Assembly (NCBI GenBank): GCA_015060625.1
Contig: SUYC01000002.1
Location: 248,001-312,000 of the forward strand
Length of the DNA: 64,000 nt
Direction of reading: 5' to 3'
DNA from: Xylanibacter ruminicola
GTDB lineage: Bacteria > Bacteroidota > Bacteroidia > Bacteroidales > Bacteroidaceae
A program made the position numbers and the translations under genes. The notes under the pieces are model-generated. The model had not been told where the DNA came from and searched no databases. It worked only from the letters and a program-made list of their open reading frames with translations. Shown one piece after another: positions 26,844-36,904 of the stretch. Position 1 is the first letter of the stretch; each line of letters starts with the position of its first letter.

Positions 26844-29800
26844 ATGAGAAAACATGTATTTATCTCTGCGATGCTTGCGCTAGGTATGCTGGGCGGCCTG
26901 TCGGCTTATCCGGTTCCTGCTATGGCATTAGTGGCACAGCAAACCATTAAGGTTAGCGGCCAGGTTGTAGACCAAGAGGGAGAACCACTCATTGGTGCAA
27001 CAGTGAAGTTGAAGGGGGCACAGACAGGTGTCATTACCGACTTCGACGGAAAGTTTACTATCGATGTACCTGCCAATGGTACACTTGTGGTGAGCTATGT
27101 AGGTTACAAGGATCGTGAGATAGCTGTACGCGGACGTGCAATTATTGAAACTATCGAAATGGAAAGCGACGCCATGATGCTCGAACAGGTTGTTGTGGTT
27201 GGTTATGGTGTGCAGAAGAAAGCCGACCTGACCGGTTCGGTATCTATTGTAAATGCCGATGAACTGAAGCGTGTGTCGCATTCTAACATCTCTTCAATGC
27301 TCGAGGGTAAGGTAGCTGGTGTACAGATTACCTCCGACGGTCAGCCTGGTGCCGATCCAACGGTACGTATCCGTGGTATTGGTAGCTTCGGTAGCACGGC
27401 ACCTCTGTATGTTATTGATGGTGTGCCTGTAGGTACTAGTATTCGTGATTTCTCTCCTAATGATATCGAGACCATTCAGGTTCTTAAGGATGCTTCTGCC
27501 GGTGCTATCTATGGTAGCCGTGCTGCTAATGGTGTGGTTATCATTACCACAAAGGGCGGTAAGAAGGAGCAGCCACTGAAGGTTGATTATAAAGGCTACT
27601 TCGGTGTGGATAAAATCCAAACAGGTGTTTACGATCTGACCAATGCCGAGCAGTATAGCCGCTATTTGGGTATTGCTGCCGAGAATGCTGGTATTCCTGT
27701 TCCTGGTGGTTACAGTTTAGGTGCTGATGGTTACTATCACTTCCGTGATAATACTAATACCGACTGGTTGGCTGAGGCTTTCAAGACAGGTATCCGTCAG
27801 AACCACAGCGTGAACCTGAGTGGTGGTGGTATTAATAATACCTATAATATAAGTCTTGACTACTATAATCAGAAGGGTACCCTCGAGGGTGCTGGTCCAA
27901 ACTTCGAGCGTTATACTGCTCGTGTTAACAACACGATGGATACAAAGTTCGTGAAGTTCCGTACCAGTCTTGTTTATTCTCACTCCGATCAGGACAACCT
28001 GGCAGTATCTAATGCCAATGAGTATGTACAGGGTTTGTATGGTAATCTGGGTAACGTGCTGGGTGGTGTGCTCAATATGCAGCCTACCATTAAGGCTTAC
28101 GACGCTTCAACATGGGTACTCGACGATGTGGTAGGCTCTGCCAGTGGCTACAAGTACGATGCTTATGGCTATGGTGTTTACTATGATACTGTACATGGTG
28201 ATATCTCGGCCATGAACCCACTGCTGATTAATAAGATGCTTACTCGTAATACTATCGTCGATCGCTTTGTTGGTACAGCTTCGGCTGATGTTGATCTGCT
28301 GTCGATGGTTGGTATCAAGAGCAAGAACCATCAGCTTACTTATAAGATTAATCTTTCTTATAGCACAACATCTTGTAACGATAAGACCTGGATTCCTGCA
28401 TGGATTCAGAGTAACCGTGTATATCTTGCTAAGGAGAACGAGCGCCTGACTAAGGCTCATCGCAAATACACTGATGCACTGATAGAGAATACGCTGACCT
28501 ATGATGGCACTATTGGTCTGCACCATGCTAATATCGTTGTAGGTCAGACTTATCAGGAGGAGAATACTCAGACACAGTCTGCCACAGGTGTAAACCTGTC
28601 TCAGCCTTATTTCCTGCAGTTGCAGAATGCTACTTCTTGGAGTGCTGATAGTTATGAGTTTAAGCATACTTTGGCATCTTACCTGGCTCGTCTGAATTAT
28701 GACTTCGATGGTAAGTACCTCATCTCTGGTATTGTACGCCGTGATGGTAGCTCTCGCCTGTCAAAGGATATTCGTTGGGATACATTCACGTCTGTGTCTC
28801 TGGGTTGGCGTTTCGATAAGGAGAAGTTTTTCCCCATTGATCGCGACATTGTTAATATGTTCAAGCTCCGCGCCAGCTATGGTGAGCTGGGTTATGAGGC
28901 TGCTGTAGGCGACTATGCTATCGAGGCTACTATGGCTCGTAATAACATGACTTATAGCTTTGGCAACCAGCCTATCACAGGTTCGGCTGTTTCAACCTTC
29001 GTCAATGAGAATCTGACTTGGGAAAAGAGAAAGACCATGAACGTTGGTCTTGATCTGGCCTTCTTCAATAACCGCATTGAGTTTACTGCCGAGTGGTATA
29101 AGAATAAGTCACAGGATCTGCTTTATAACGTACCTGTACCTGCCAACGCAGGTGTAGCCAATACTTCGGTTACCATGAATGCAGCTTCAATGGAGAACAG
29201 TGGATTTGAGTTCTCGCTTACCTATCGTAACCGCGACCATGCTCTGAAGCACGAAATCAGTGCCAACCTGAGCACTTTGAAGAACAAGGTAACATCGCTT
29301 GGTTTCGGTACCGAGAAATATATCACTGGTGCTTATATCACCGAGGTTGGCCAGGAAGTAGGTAAGTTCTACGGTTGGGATTATCAGGGTATCATCCGTA
29401 CCCAGGAGCAGCTCGACCAACTGAATGCCCTTGCACAGGCTCAGGGACTGAATGAGTATCAGCCAGGTGCCAATGTGGGTGATTGCTACTATCGTGATGT
29501 AAATGGTGATGGCCAGATTAATGCCGACGACCAGACGGTTCTGGGTAGTGGTCTGCCAAAGGTTAACTTTGGTTTGAGTGCACACCTCGAGTACAAGATC
29601 TTCGATCTGAGTATCTCTACTTATGGTGCACTTGGCTATCATGTAACCGATTATCTCTATAACACCCTGAACTCAAGCTATGGTTATGGCAACAAGAGTG
29701 TTGACATCCTCGGTGCTAACCAGTGGGATGGTGGAACCTACGTGTCAAACATCCCCCGCACTTACCTTTCTAACAGTGCTACCCTGGCTTGGAACGACCT

Positions 29801-30059
29801 GTTCAGCAGTCGTCAGATTCAGAATGCTGCCTATTGGAAGATTGCCAATGTTGAACTTGGCTGCAACCTGCCAAACAAGTGGTTCGCCAACTATGTAACT
29901 GGTGTACGTCTTTATGTATCGGCACAGAACCTCTTTACCTTCACTGGTTATAAGGGTTACAATGTCGATTATGCTGGTGGTACCTTCACCCCAGGTTACA
30001 ACTATTGTTCGTACCCCACAGCTAAGAGCTTTATGGCTGGTTTGAATTTCACTTTCTAA
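26844..30059 (+). CDS. SusC/RagA-type TonB-dependent transporter (pectic side-chain locus)
   Basis: 1071 residues. After the signal peptide there is a CarboxypepD_reg-like domain (SGQVVDQEGEPLIGATV, ITDFDGKFTIDV), then the plug domain with LEQVVVVGYGVQKKADLTGSV and RIRGIGSFGSTAPLYVIDGVP, and a large beta-barrel ending in an aromatic residue (AGLNFTF). It imports oligosaccharides across the outer membrane with its SusD partner, powered by TonB. It is followed after 41 bases by susD1 and then by a binding lipoprotein and GH43 enzymes, which points to arabinan or arabinogalactan oligosaccharides. Regulation probably comes from the sites at 26717-26760. Confidence 0.93.
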   Translation: MRKHVFISAMLALGMLGGLSAYPVPAMALVAQQTIKVSGQVVDQEGEPLIGATVKLKGAQTGVITDFDGKFTIDVPANGTLVVSYVGYKDREIAVRGRAIIETIEMESDAMMLEQVVVVGYGVQKKADLTGSVSIVNADELKRVSHSNISSMLEGKVAGVQITSDGQPGADPTVRIRGIGSFGSTAPLYVIDGVPVGTSIRDFSPNDIETIQVLKDASAGAIYGSRAANGVVIITTKGGKKEQPLKVDYKGYFGVDKIQTGVYDLTNAEQYSRYLGIAAENAGIPVPGGYSLGADGYYHFRDNTNTDWLAEAFKTGIRQNHSVNLSGGGINNTYNISLDYYNQKGTLEGAGPNFERYTARVNNTMDTKFVKFRTSLVYSHSDQDNLAVSNANEYVQGLYGNLGNVLGGVLNMQPTIKAYDASTWVLDDVVGSASGYKYDAYGYGVYYDTVHGDISAMNPLLINKMLTRNTIVDRFVGTASADVDLLSMVGIKSKNHQLTYKINLSYSTTSCNDKTWIPAWIQSNRVYLAKENERLTKAHRKYTDALIENTLTYDGTIGLHHANIVVGQTYQEENTQTQSATGVNLSQPYFLQLQNATSWSADSYEFKHTLASYLARLNYDFDGKYLISGIVRRDGSSRLSKDIRWDTFTSVSLGWRFDKEKFFPIDRDIVNMFKLRASYGELGYEAAVGDYAIEATMARNNMTYSFGNQPITGSAVSTFVNENLTWEKRKTMNVGLDLAFFNNRIEFTAEWYKNKSQDLLYNVPVPANAGVANTSVTMNAASMENSGFEFSLTYRNRDHALKHEISANLSTLKNKVTSLGFGTEKYITGAYITEVGQEVGKFYGWDYQGIIRTQEQLDQLNALAQAQGLNEYQPGANVGDCYYRDVNGDGQINADDQTVLGSGLPKVNFGLSAHLEYKIFDLSISTYGALGYHVTDYLYNTLNSSYGYGNKSVDILGANQWDGGTYVSNIPRTYLSNSATLAWNDLFSSRQIQNAAYWKIANVELGCNLPNKWFANYVTGVRLYVSAQNLFTFTGYKGYNVDYAGGTFTPGYNYCSYPTAKSFMAGLNFTF

Positions 30060-30066
30060 GATGAGC

Positions 30067-30098
30067 ATTGAAATATTGAATAATTGAAAAATTGAAGT
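30067..30098 (+). repeat. Octamer array between susC1 and susD1
   Basis: Four 8-base units (ATTGAAAT, ATTGAATA, ATTGAAAA, ATTGAAGT) ending two bases before the susD1 ATG. It replaces a Shine-Dalgarno-containing spacer. Confidence 0.7.
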
Positions 30099-30100
30099 AT

Positions 30101-31846
30101 ATGAAACTGCATAAAATTTCATTGGCTGTACTCGTTGGTCTTGGCACACTTGCGTCGTGCGATAGCAAACTGGATGTGTCTAACCCCAACCAGCAGACCA
30201 CAGCCACATTCGGCAACGATGTCGAATCATTAGAAGAGAATGTGATTGCTGCCTACAACCACATTCGTATGGAGGGCACCTATGCCCGTGTGGGCTATAC
30301 ACTCGACGTATGTCGTGGTGATGAAGTGTGGAACTCATCGCAGGTATGGTACATGCCTTTCGATGATCTGAATGCACCTTTTACCGACGAGATTGGTCAG
30401 TGGTCGTGGCGCGACTGGTATTATACCATCAACGTATGTAACTACACCATTTCCCGTTGTGGTGAGGACAACTCTGTACTTTCTGAGACCATGAAGCGTA
30501 TCAAGGGACAGATGCTGTTTCTGCGTGGTCTGGCTTATTACAACCTGACAGGTTATTACCAGAATCCTATTCTGATTACCGATTATAATACCTATTCTAC
30601 CCTCGATGGCCTTTATGGTACAAACAGCACCTACGATGAGGCTTGGGATCAGGTAGAGAAGGATTTTGCTGAGGCTATGACACTGCTGCCCAGCCGCGAT
30701 GCTGGTGGCCAGTGGGCTAAGGGACGTGCTACCAATGGTGCTGCTGCCGGTTATTATGCCCGTGCACTGATGATGCGCCATAAGTACACTGAGGCACTTG
30801 CCGTGCTGAAGGATATCATTGGAGGTAAGTATGGTCACTATGAGTTGATGAAGAACTACGGTGATAACTTCCGTGAGGGTTCGGCTTACGAGAACAATGC
30901 CGAGAGCCTGTTTGAGATTCAGTATTTGGACTATGGCTCACAGGGTACCGACGACGAGTGGACTCCAGTAAACACCAGTCCTAACGCTACTCAGGGACAT
31001 GCTGTAGAGAGTAACTTCGGACCTGGCGATATGGGTGGATGGGCCGACCTTTCAGCCTCTCCATGGCTCTATCAGCTCTTTAAGGCCGAGAAGACCACCG
31101 CTGGTTCGCTCGATCCACGCCTCTATTGGACAATCGGTACCTATGAGCCCGAATGGGACGGATTTGAGTATGGAAACGTTTGCTATACCGTGCCTATGAC
31201 TGCCGATGCTCCTGTTGTAACCAATAACAACAACGGTGGACTGCCCATTGCCAAGAATACCAACCTGCGTACAGGTCTTTATGATAAGGTGGTAACAGGT
31301 TTGCACTGCGGTATCAATCTCCGCATGATGCGCTATTCTGACGTGCTGCTTCGCGCTGCTGAGTGTGAGAACGAGGTAAATGGTCCTACCCAACAGGCTA
31401 TCGACTGGATTAACCAGGTTCGTAACCGTGCTGGTCTGGCCGATCTGAAACTTGCCGATTTCTCTGGAAATGCCGATAAGTTGTTCGAGCAGATTGCCAA
31501 CGTGGAGCGTCCAAAGGAGTTTGGTTGTGAGTTCGGCCGTGGTTTCGACCTTGTTCGTTGGGGCTTCTTCTATAGCGCTGATCGCCTCCAGCAGATTAAG
31601 GAGCATGGTACCTTCCGTCGTACTAACGACAAGACTCGTGTGAAGGAGCCTGTTAGCTACTCAGAAGTAGGTGTTGATCCTGAGCTGAAGAGTTCATACG
31701 ACAGTTGGATTCAGGGTCATGAGTTCTTCCCCATCTATCAGGGCACACTCAATGATAACCCCAACTTGGAGGGTAACTCTGCCAATAAGAGTGAGAGTAA
31801 TGCCAATAGCCTTTATGGTCCAGTGCATCCAGTTGTAAATCTCTAA
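30101..31846 (+). CDS. SusD/RagB-type glycan-binding lipoprotein
   Basis: About 580 residues. The signal peptide ends in a lipobox (LGTLASCDSK). SusD features include the N-terminal TPR-like region (LFLRGLAYYNLTGYYQNP, WDQVEKDFAEAMTLLP), the QVRNRAGL-type motif (WINQVRNRAGLADL) and the closing ERPKEFGCEFGRGFDLVRWG block. It caps the SusC1 channel and binds the glycan at the cell surface. ATG 30101 was chosen over the upstream TTG 30092 because it follows the octamer array and gives a normal signal peptide. It belongs to the same operon as susC1 and the binding lipoprotein. Confidence 0.92.
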   Translation: MKLHKISLAVLVGLGTLASCDSKLDVSNPNQQTTATFGNDVESLEENVIAAYNHIRMEGTYARVGYTLDVCRGDEVWNSSQVWYMPFDDLNAPFTDEIGQWSWRDWYYTINVCNYTISRCGEDNSVLSETMKRIKGQMLFLRGLAYYNLTGYYQNPILITDYNTYSTLDGLYGTNSTYDEAWDQVEKDFAEAMTLLPSRDAGGQWAKGRATNGAAAGYYARALMMRHKYTEALAVLKDIIGGKYGHYELMKNYGDNFREGSAYENNAESLFEIQYLDYGSQGTDDEWTPVNTSPNATQGHAVESNFGPGDMGGWADLSASPWLYQLFKAEKTTAGSLDPRLYWTIGTYEPEWDGFEYGNVCYTVPMTADAPVVTNNNNGGLPIAKNTNLRTGLYDKVVTGLHCGINLRMMRYSDVLLRAAECENEVNGPTQQAIDWINQVRNRAGLADLKLADFSGNADKLFEQIANVERPKEFGCEFGRGFDLVRWGFFYSADRLQQIKEHGTFRRTNDKTRVKEPVSYSEVGVDPELKSSYDSWIQGHEFFPIYQGTLNDNPNLEGNSANKSESNANSLYGPVHPVVNL

Positions 31847-31892
31847 TGGGCGGACTAATAATTAATAATAAAAAAATAAGAATTGTAAGATT

Positions 31893-33815
31893 ATGAAATA
31901 CAATAAATTAGCAACAGTTATCTGTTCGGCTGCCTTGAGCGTGCTCACGCTGACCGGATGCGAAGGTGGTGATTTATTCAGCATCAATGCACCTGACTGG
32001 CTTTCGTCGAAGGCTGACTCTATCGCTCAGGAAAAGGCAAAGAATCAGGGCGATGACGTCATTGAAGGAATGGAAGAGGATGTATATACCATTGGTGCCA
32101 CCGATTATTCTACAGGCTGGTGGGCTCAGTTCTCTAAGTACTATCAGATAAAGGAAGGTGAGAAGTGGATTGCTCAGTTCAATCTTAACATCAATCCTAA
32201 CGCCAGCAATACTTATAAGAATTTTGCTATGATTATCTGCAATGATGAGGATCGTGGTGCTGCAAATTATAAGGAGTACGGAGCAATACGTTACGACTAT
32301 CAGCCCAGTGGAAACTCAGAATGGGGTGATTATATTGATCGCAGTCTTGCATCGAGCGACCTTGAGTTTGCCACTGATACCGATACTGGTGTGGATAAAC
32401 TGGGCGGAAAGGTCACACTGACTGTTGACCGCACCTCAGGTGGTTTGGTTGTTACCATGACGAATGGCGTTGTAACAAAGACTTATAACCAAACTTCAGC
32501 ACTGACCAATCTTAATGCAGATGCCTCTAACGGCACTATCCGCTGCTTCCTGGTTCCCGAAGGTTCTTACATCAGCTTCCTCGGTTCTACCATCGAGCCT
32601 ATCGGTGGATTCACCTCTAGAGAGGACAAGCTGCCTCTGTCGATGACGCTGAACAGTGTGCCTAAGAAGGTGCTTCAGGGCACAGAGCTTGCTGATGCAT
32701 TTGCTAATGTTACAGCTACCGTTCAGTTCGAGCAGGGCGTGTCTAAGACTATTGCTGCTAAGGATCTGACCTTCCAGGCCGTTCCTGATATGGCATCACT
32801 TGGCAAGAAGATGCTCGTTGCCGCCTATGCTAAGACTTACAAGGGCGAGGCTGCTACACCGGTTATTGCCACAGCCGAGTTTGCTGTTGTTGACAAGTTG
32901 TACACCTCTGTTGGTGCTACAGATAACACGACAGCTTTCTGGGGTGCTCATTCTGAGAACATCAAGGTGAACGCTGGTGAGACATTCGTTTCAACCTTCA
33001 CCAACTACACCAGTGGCGTTAGTAACTGGAATAACTTCTGTGTTGTTCTCTGCAGTGCTGATGGCGGCACAGAGTATGCTGTGGTTCGTGCCGACAACTA
33101 CGGTTGGGGCGGAGGCTATGACGCCTGCACTCACGAGGGAACACAGGGTGACTGGGCTACATGGCTTGCTGCTATGGATGGTGCTAAGGTAACTACCTAC
33201 ATTACTAATAATGGTGATGGCACTGCTGATATCAAGGCTGTGATGATTGGTAATGACGGAAAGACCTATACACAGGACTATATAGGTATCAATACCGTTG
33301 ATCCAAACAACTGCTACTTCAACTTCACTGTTGACAACAGCCACATCGAGTTCGATACCGTTATAGGTAATGAGGACAACACAACAGCCTTCTGGGGTGC
33401 TCACTCTGCAGATATCAACGTACCTGTAGGCAAGACTGTAACCCAGCGTTTCCGCAACTATACCAATGGCCCAAGCAACTGGAATAACTTCTGTGTAGTG
33501 CTTACACGTGAGGACAACACTGAGTATGCAGTAGTACGTGCTGACAACTATGGCTGGGGCGCAGGCTACGAGGGCAATGCTAACCTTGTGACCAGTGGTG
33601 GCCAGGCCGATTGGGGAGCATGGCTCGCTGCTATGGACGATGCTCAGGTAACGGTTTCTGTTACCAATAAGGGCGGTTCTGTTGATGTCAAGATTGTGAT
33701 GATTGGTAACGATGGCGTAACCTACAAGCAGGACTATCTCGGCATCAGCCCAACCGATGGCGACAATGTAAGAATGCGCATGACTGTTGACAACTGTCAT
33801 TTGGTATTTGAATAA
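31893..33815 (+). CDS. Surface glycan-binding lipoprotein with duplicated C-terminal module
   Basis: 640 residues, lipobox LTLTGCEGG. The N-terminal module (about residues 65-225) begins GATDYSTGWWAQF, a Big-type Ig-like segment covers about 245-335, then two closely related modules of about 140 residues follow (DNTTAFWGAHSENI and DNTTAFWGAHSADI, each with NWNNFCVVL, EYAVVRADNYGWG and IVMIGNDG-like blocks). The first module is a diverged third copy. Conserved Trp and Tyr in each copy suit carbohydrate stacking. Its position after SusCD is that of the SGBP in utilisation loci, so binding of arabinan or galactan at the cell surface is inferred. A terminator hairpin follows directly. Confidence 0.75.
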   Translation: MKYNKLATVICSAALSVLTLTGCEGGDLFSINAPDWLSSKADSIAQEKAKNQGDDVIEGMEEDVYTIGATDYSTGWWAQFSKYYQIKEGEKWIAQFNLNINPNASNTYKNFAMIICNDEDRGAANYKEYGAIRYDYQPSGNSEWGDYIDRSLASSDLEFATDTDTGVDKLGGKVTLTVDRTSGGLVVTMTNGVVTKTYNQTSALTNLNADASNGTIRCFLVPEGSYISFLGSTIEPIGGFTSREDKLPLSMTLNSVPKKVLQGTELADAFANVTATVQFEQGVSKTIAAKDLTFQAVPDMASLGKKMLVAAYAKTYKGEAATPVIATAEFAVVDKLYTSVGATDNTTAFWGAHSENIKVNAGETFVSTFTNYTSGVSNWNNFCVVLCSADGGTEYAVVRADNYGWGGGYDACTHEGTQGDWATWLAAMDGAKVTTYITNNGDGTADIKAVMIGNDGKTYTQDYIGINTVDPNNCYFNFTVDNSHIEFDTVIGNEDNTTAFWGAHSADINVPVGKTVTQRFRNYTNGPSNWNNFCVVLTREDNTEYAVVRADNYGWGAGYEGNANLVTSGGQADWGAWLAAMDDAQVTVSVTNKGGSVDVKIVMIGNDGVTYKQDYLGISPTDGDNVRMRMTVDNCHLVFE

Positions 33816-33825
33816 TTTGTATTTG

Positions 33826-33868
33826 AAAAGCGAGGCAGAGTGGTATGACTTTGCCCCGCTTTTCTCTT
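33826..33868 (+). terminator. Terminator or attenuator after the binding lipoprotein
   Basis: AAAAGCG-A-GGCA (33826-33837) pairs with TGCC-C-CGCTTTT (33852-33863), with one mismatch, followed by a pyrimidine-rich stretch. It may reduce expression of the downstream GH43 genes relative to susCD. Confidence 0.6.
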
Positions 33869-33898
33869 TGAAACTATAACGTATAAAACATTTGTAAC

Positions 33899-35803
33899 AT
33901 GAAGAATATGTTTGCTAAATGGAGTACTCTGCTGCTTATGGTTGTCGTCTTTGCTGCCTGTGGAGGTGGAAGCGATGATCCAGAGCCTACTCCAACTCCA
34001 TCCCCATCACCGTCAGGTACTGTAACCGTATCGGCACCAGTAGTGTCGGATGTCACAACAACATCTGCAAAGTTCAAGGCGCAGGTCACTGCATCATCCG
34101 GTGTGAATATCACAAATCGTGGATTCTGTTATTCTACAACAAATAATCCTACGACTGCCGATAAGAAGGTGACAACCCAGCTCAATGATATGCAGGCCAA
34201 TGTTACAGGACTGCAGGCCAACACGACTTACTATGTGAAAGGGTTTGCTGAATCAGCACTTGGCACAACTTATTCTGAGGTTACGAGTTTTAAGACCGCA
34301 GAGGCGTCTGGCTCAGAGTTGGATAGCTATCAGGCTCCTACTTATGTTGACGATTATCGCAGTATAGCCGACTGGAGCAAACGTTCACAGTGGAATTTGG
34401 CTAATGTGCACGACCCGACGGTGGTGCTGGCCGAGGATGGTTATTACTATATGTATCAGACGGATGCTTCGTATGGTAATGCCCATACCGCTGGCGGACA
34501 CTTCCATGCACGTCGTTCAAAGAATCTTATCGACTGGGAGTATCTTGGTGGCACAATGACTTCTACACCAGCTTGGGTAAAAACCAAGTTGAACGAGATT
34601 CGTGCAAAGATGGGACTCGACCCCATCAGCAATCCCTCATACGGCTATTGGGCACCTTGTGTTCGCAAGGTGAAAAACGGTCTGTATCGCATGTATTATT
34701 GTGTGGTGGTTGACAATTACATCAAGAGTGGTAAGGCTAACACCTCTGCCAACTTTGATAATTCGTGGACAGAACGTGCCTTTATCGGTCTGATGGAAAC
34801 CGCTGATCCAGCTTCTAATGTGTGGGAGGATAAGGGTTTTGTTATCTGCTCTTCAAGTGATAAAGGAAAAGATGGATGGGCGCGTTCGAATGCCAACAAT
34901 TGGGATGGTTATTTCTATTTCAATGCTATCGACCCTACCTATGTTATAACGCCTGAGGGTGAGCATTGGCTGATATATGGCTCATGGCATAGTGGCTTTG
35001 CTGCTGTACAACTGAATGCCAATACAGGTAAGACCCTCAAGGAACTTGGTGACCCATGGGCTGACTCTGCTGCCGGACTGGAAGCCAATGGATACGGAAA
35101 GCGTATCTGGTCGCGCGACAGCAAGTCGCGCTGGCAAGGTTCTGAAGCGCCTGAAATTGTTTACCACAATGGCTATTACTACCTCTTCATGGCTTATGAC
35201 GGACTTGACGTGCCTTACAATACGCGTATTGCCCGTTCTGCTACCATCGACGGAACATATACAGGCAATGAGACAGTGCTGACACATCCTTATAAGTTTG
35301 CTAATAGTCAGGGGTGGGTAGGTATTGCTCACTGTGCTGTGTTCGATGATGGTCAGGGCAACTGGTACTATGCTTCTCAGCAGCGATTCCCCACCACAGC
35401 AAGTGGAAATGCACCAAATGCTGTGATGCTGGGTGGTGTGCGTAGCATTCAGTGGCTATCTACAGGTTGGCCTGTAGTGATGCCGGAGCGCTATGGTGCT
35501 GTACCTGCTGTAGCTATTAGCGCTGACGAGATAGCTGGCACTTGGGAGCATATTGACTTAGGCTATAGCTATGGTAAGATGAAAGAATCTGCCACCATGA
35601 CCTTTGCTGCCGATGGAACCATCACCGATGGTATCTGGAAAGGGGGCAAGTGGACCTTTGATGCGGCTACCAATACACTTACTGCCAACGGCGTAGAGCT
35701 AAAAGTACAACGAGAATGCGACTGGGAGGCCTCTCCACGTAAGCACACAATCGTTTATGCTGGTATTAATGGTGCAAAATCTTACTGGGGCAAGAAGAAA
35801 TAA
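33899..35803 (+). CDS. GH43 endo-arabinanase, lipoprotein with FN3-like and C-terminal beta-barrel domains
   Basis: 634 residues. The lipobox is VFAACGGG, followed by a Pro/Thr/Ser linker and a fibronectin III-like domain (APVVSDVTTTSAKFKAQV, residues ~40-135). The GH43 five-bladed propeller starts at VHDPTVVLAEDGYYY (catalytic Asp172) and includes GYWAPCVRKVKNGLYRMYY and NAIDPTYVITPEGEHWLIYGSWHSG. The C-terminal ~95 residues (ISADEIAGTWEHIDLG, SYWGKKK) resemble the beta-barrel C-terminal domain of large endo-1,5-alpha-arabinanases. It probably cleaves arabinan at the cell surface, giving oligosaccharides to SusCD1. The next GH43 starts 21 bases later. Confidence 0.87.
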   Translation: MKNMFAKWSTLLLMVVVFAACGGGSDDPEPTPTPSPSPSGTVTVSAPVVSDVTTTSAKFKAQVTASSGVNITNRGFCYSTTNNPTTADKKVTTQLNDMQANVTGLQANTTYYVKGFAESALGTTYSEVTSFKTAEASGSELDSYQAPTYVDDYRSIADWSKRSQWNLANVHDPTVVLAEDGYYYMYQTDASYGNAHTAGGHFHARRSKNLIDWEYLGGTMTSTPAWVKTKLNEIRAKMGLDPISNPSYGYWAPCVRKVKNGLYRMYYCVVVDNYIKSGKANTSANFDNSWTERAFIGLMETADPASNVWEDKGFVICSSSDKGKDGWARSNANNWDGYFYFNAIDPTYVITPEGEHWLIYGSWHSGFAAVQLNANTGKTLKELGDPWADSAAGLEANGYGKRIWSRDSKSRWQGSEAPEIVYHNGYYYLFMAYDGLDVPYNTRIARSATIDGTYTGNETVLTHPYKFANSQGWVGIAHCAVFDDGQGNWYYASQQRFPTTASGNAPNAVMLGGVRSIQWLSTGWPVVMPERYGAVPAVAISADEIAGTWEHIDLGYSYGKMKESATMTFAADGTITDGIWKGGKWTFDAATNTLTANGVELKVQRECDWEASPRKHTIVYAGINGAKSYWGKKK

Positions 35804-35824
35804 TCAAGTAAAATAGTACTTTCT

Positions 35825-36874
35825 ATGAAACAAGCTACCTTACTTCTGGTGGCGCTTATAATAGGCGCCACACAGGGAGTGAAATCTCAAAATAGACGTT
35901 TCCATCGCGAAAATTTTGTTACCGATACCCCCATGGTGCATGACCCGGTGATGGCCTTGGAAGATAGTACCTATCATATATTTGCCACTGGCATGGGGAT
36001 ACAGCACATGACATCGGCCGACAGAAAGAGTTGGACGATTCATGCCGAGCCTGTCATGTCGGTCATCCCTCAGTGGGCTCACGACTCCGTGCCAGGTTTT
36101 ACGCATCATGTATGGGCACCTGATGTTATCCAGTGGCATGGTAAATGGTGGCTCTCATACAGTTGCTCAACTTTTGGTAAGAATGGTTCGGCCATCGGAC
36201 TGCTCTCTACCCAGAAGCTGGCTTCTGGCTTGTGGAACGACGAGGGCTGTATCGTTACTTCGCGCGAAGGTCGCGACAACTGGAATGCCATCGATCCCAA
36301 CTTTGTGATCGACGACCAGGATCAGCCTTGGCTGGTATGGGGCAGTTTCTGGGACGGCATCCAACTGGCGCGTCTCGATTCCACCATGCATATTGCCAAG
36401 GGTGAAAAACCTCGTACCATCGCCCGCAGGTTTAACTTGGATAGTAAGGCCAGCAAGAATGCGCTGCCCATCAATCCTAATCCACCCAAGAATCCAACGT
36501 CCGACTATGCCGGACCAAATGCCATCGAAGCTCCATTTATCTTCAAACACACAGGATACTATTATCTGTTTGTATCGTGGGATTATTGTTGTCAGGGTAG
36601 CAAGAGTAATTATCGTGTAGCGGTAGGTCGTAGCAAAACCGTCGAAGGTCCGTATCTCGACCGTCATGGTATCGATATGCGCTATGGTGGCGGTAACCTC
36701 TTCATCGAGGGCGATAAAAAGGCATTCGAGGCTGCTGGTCATTGTGCTGCTTACCATATCGACGGTCAGGACGTGTTTATCTGTCATGGCTATAGCATCG
36801 CCCATCGGGGTGCATCCATCCTCATCCAGCGCCCAATCAGTTGGACGTTAGACGGATGGCCTTTTTTGAAATAA
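35825..36874 (+). CDS. GH43 arabinan endo-1,5-alpha-L-arabinosidase, secreted
   Basis: 349 residues with a signal peptide (GVKSQNRR). Single GH43 propeller: MVHDPVMALEDSTYHIF (catalytic Asp40), HHVWAPDVIQWHGKWWLSYS, NAIDPNFVIDDQDQPWLVWGSFWDG and EAPFIFKHTGYYYLFVSW. This block order is that of classical endo-arabinanases. It lacks extra domains and a lipobox, so it is probably periplasmic and would process imported arabino-oligosaccharides. It is in an operon with the lipoprotein GH43 before it and the larger GH43 after it. Confidence 0.87.
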   Translation: MKQATLLLVALIIGATQGVKSQNRRFHRENFVTDTPMVHDPVMALEDSTYHIFATGMGIQHMTSADRKSWTIHAEPVMSVIPQWAHDSVPGFTHHVWAPDVIQWHGKWWLSYSCSTFGKNGSAIGLLSTQKLASGLWNDEGCIVTSREGRDNWNAIDPNFVIDDQDQPWLVWGSFWDGIQLARLDSTMHIAKGEKPRTIARRFNLDSKASKNALPINPNPPKNPTSDYAGPNAIEAPFIFKHTGYYYLFVSWDYCCQGSKSNYRVAVGRSKTVEGPYLDRHGIDMRYGGGNLFIEGDKKAFEAAGHCAAYHIDGQDVFICHGYSIAHRGASILIQRPISWTLDGWPFLK

Positions 36875-36876
36875 TA

Positions 36877-36904
36877 AAAGCGAAAAGTGATAAAGTAGAA
36901 AGTT
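36877..36904 (+). repeat. Degenerate heptamer array ending at a start codon
   Basis: Four 7-base units (AAAGCGA, AAAGTGA, TAAAGTA, GAAAGTT) run directly into the ATG at 36905. An inverted copy of 13 bases of this array lies inside the next gene at 36982-36994. Confidence 0.55.

Noticed and set aside
28107..28667. Minus-strand open frames under susC1, susC2, purL and the SGBP genes
   Set aside because: They are shadows of long coding genes with no recognisable motif, signal peptide or promoter.
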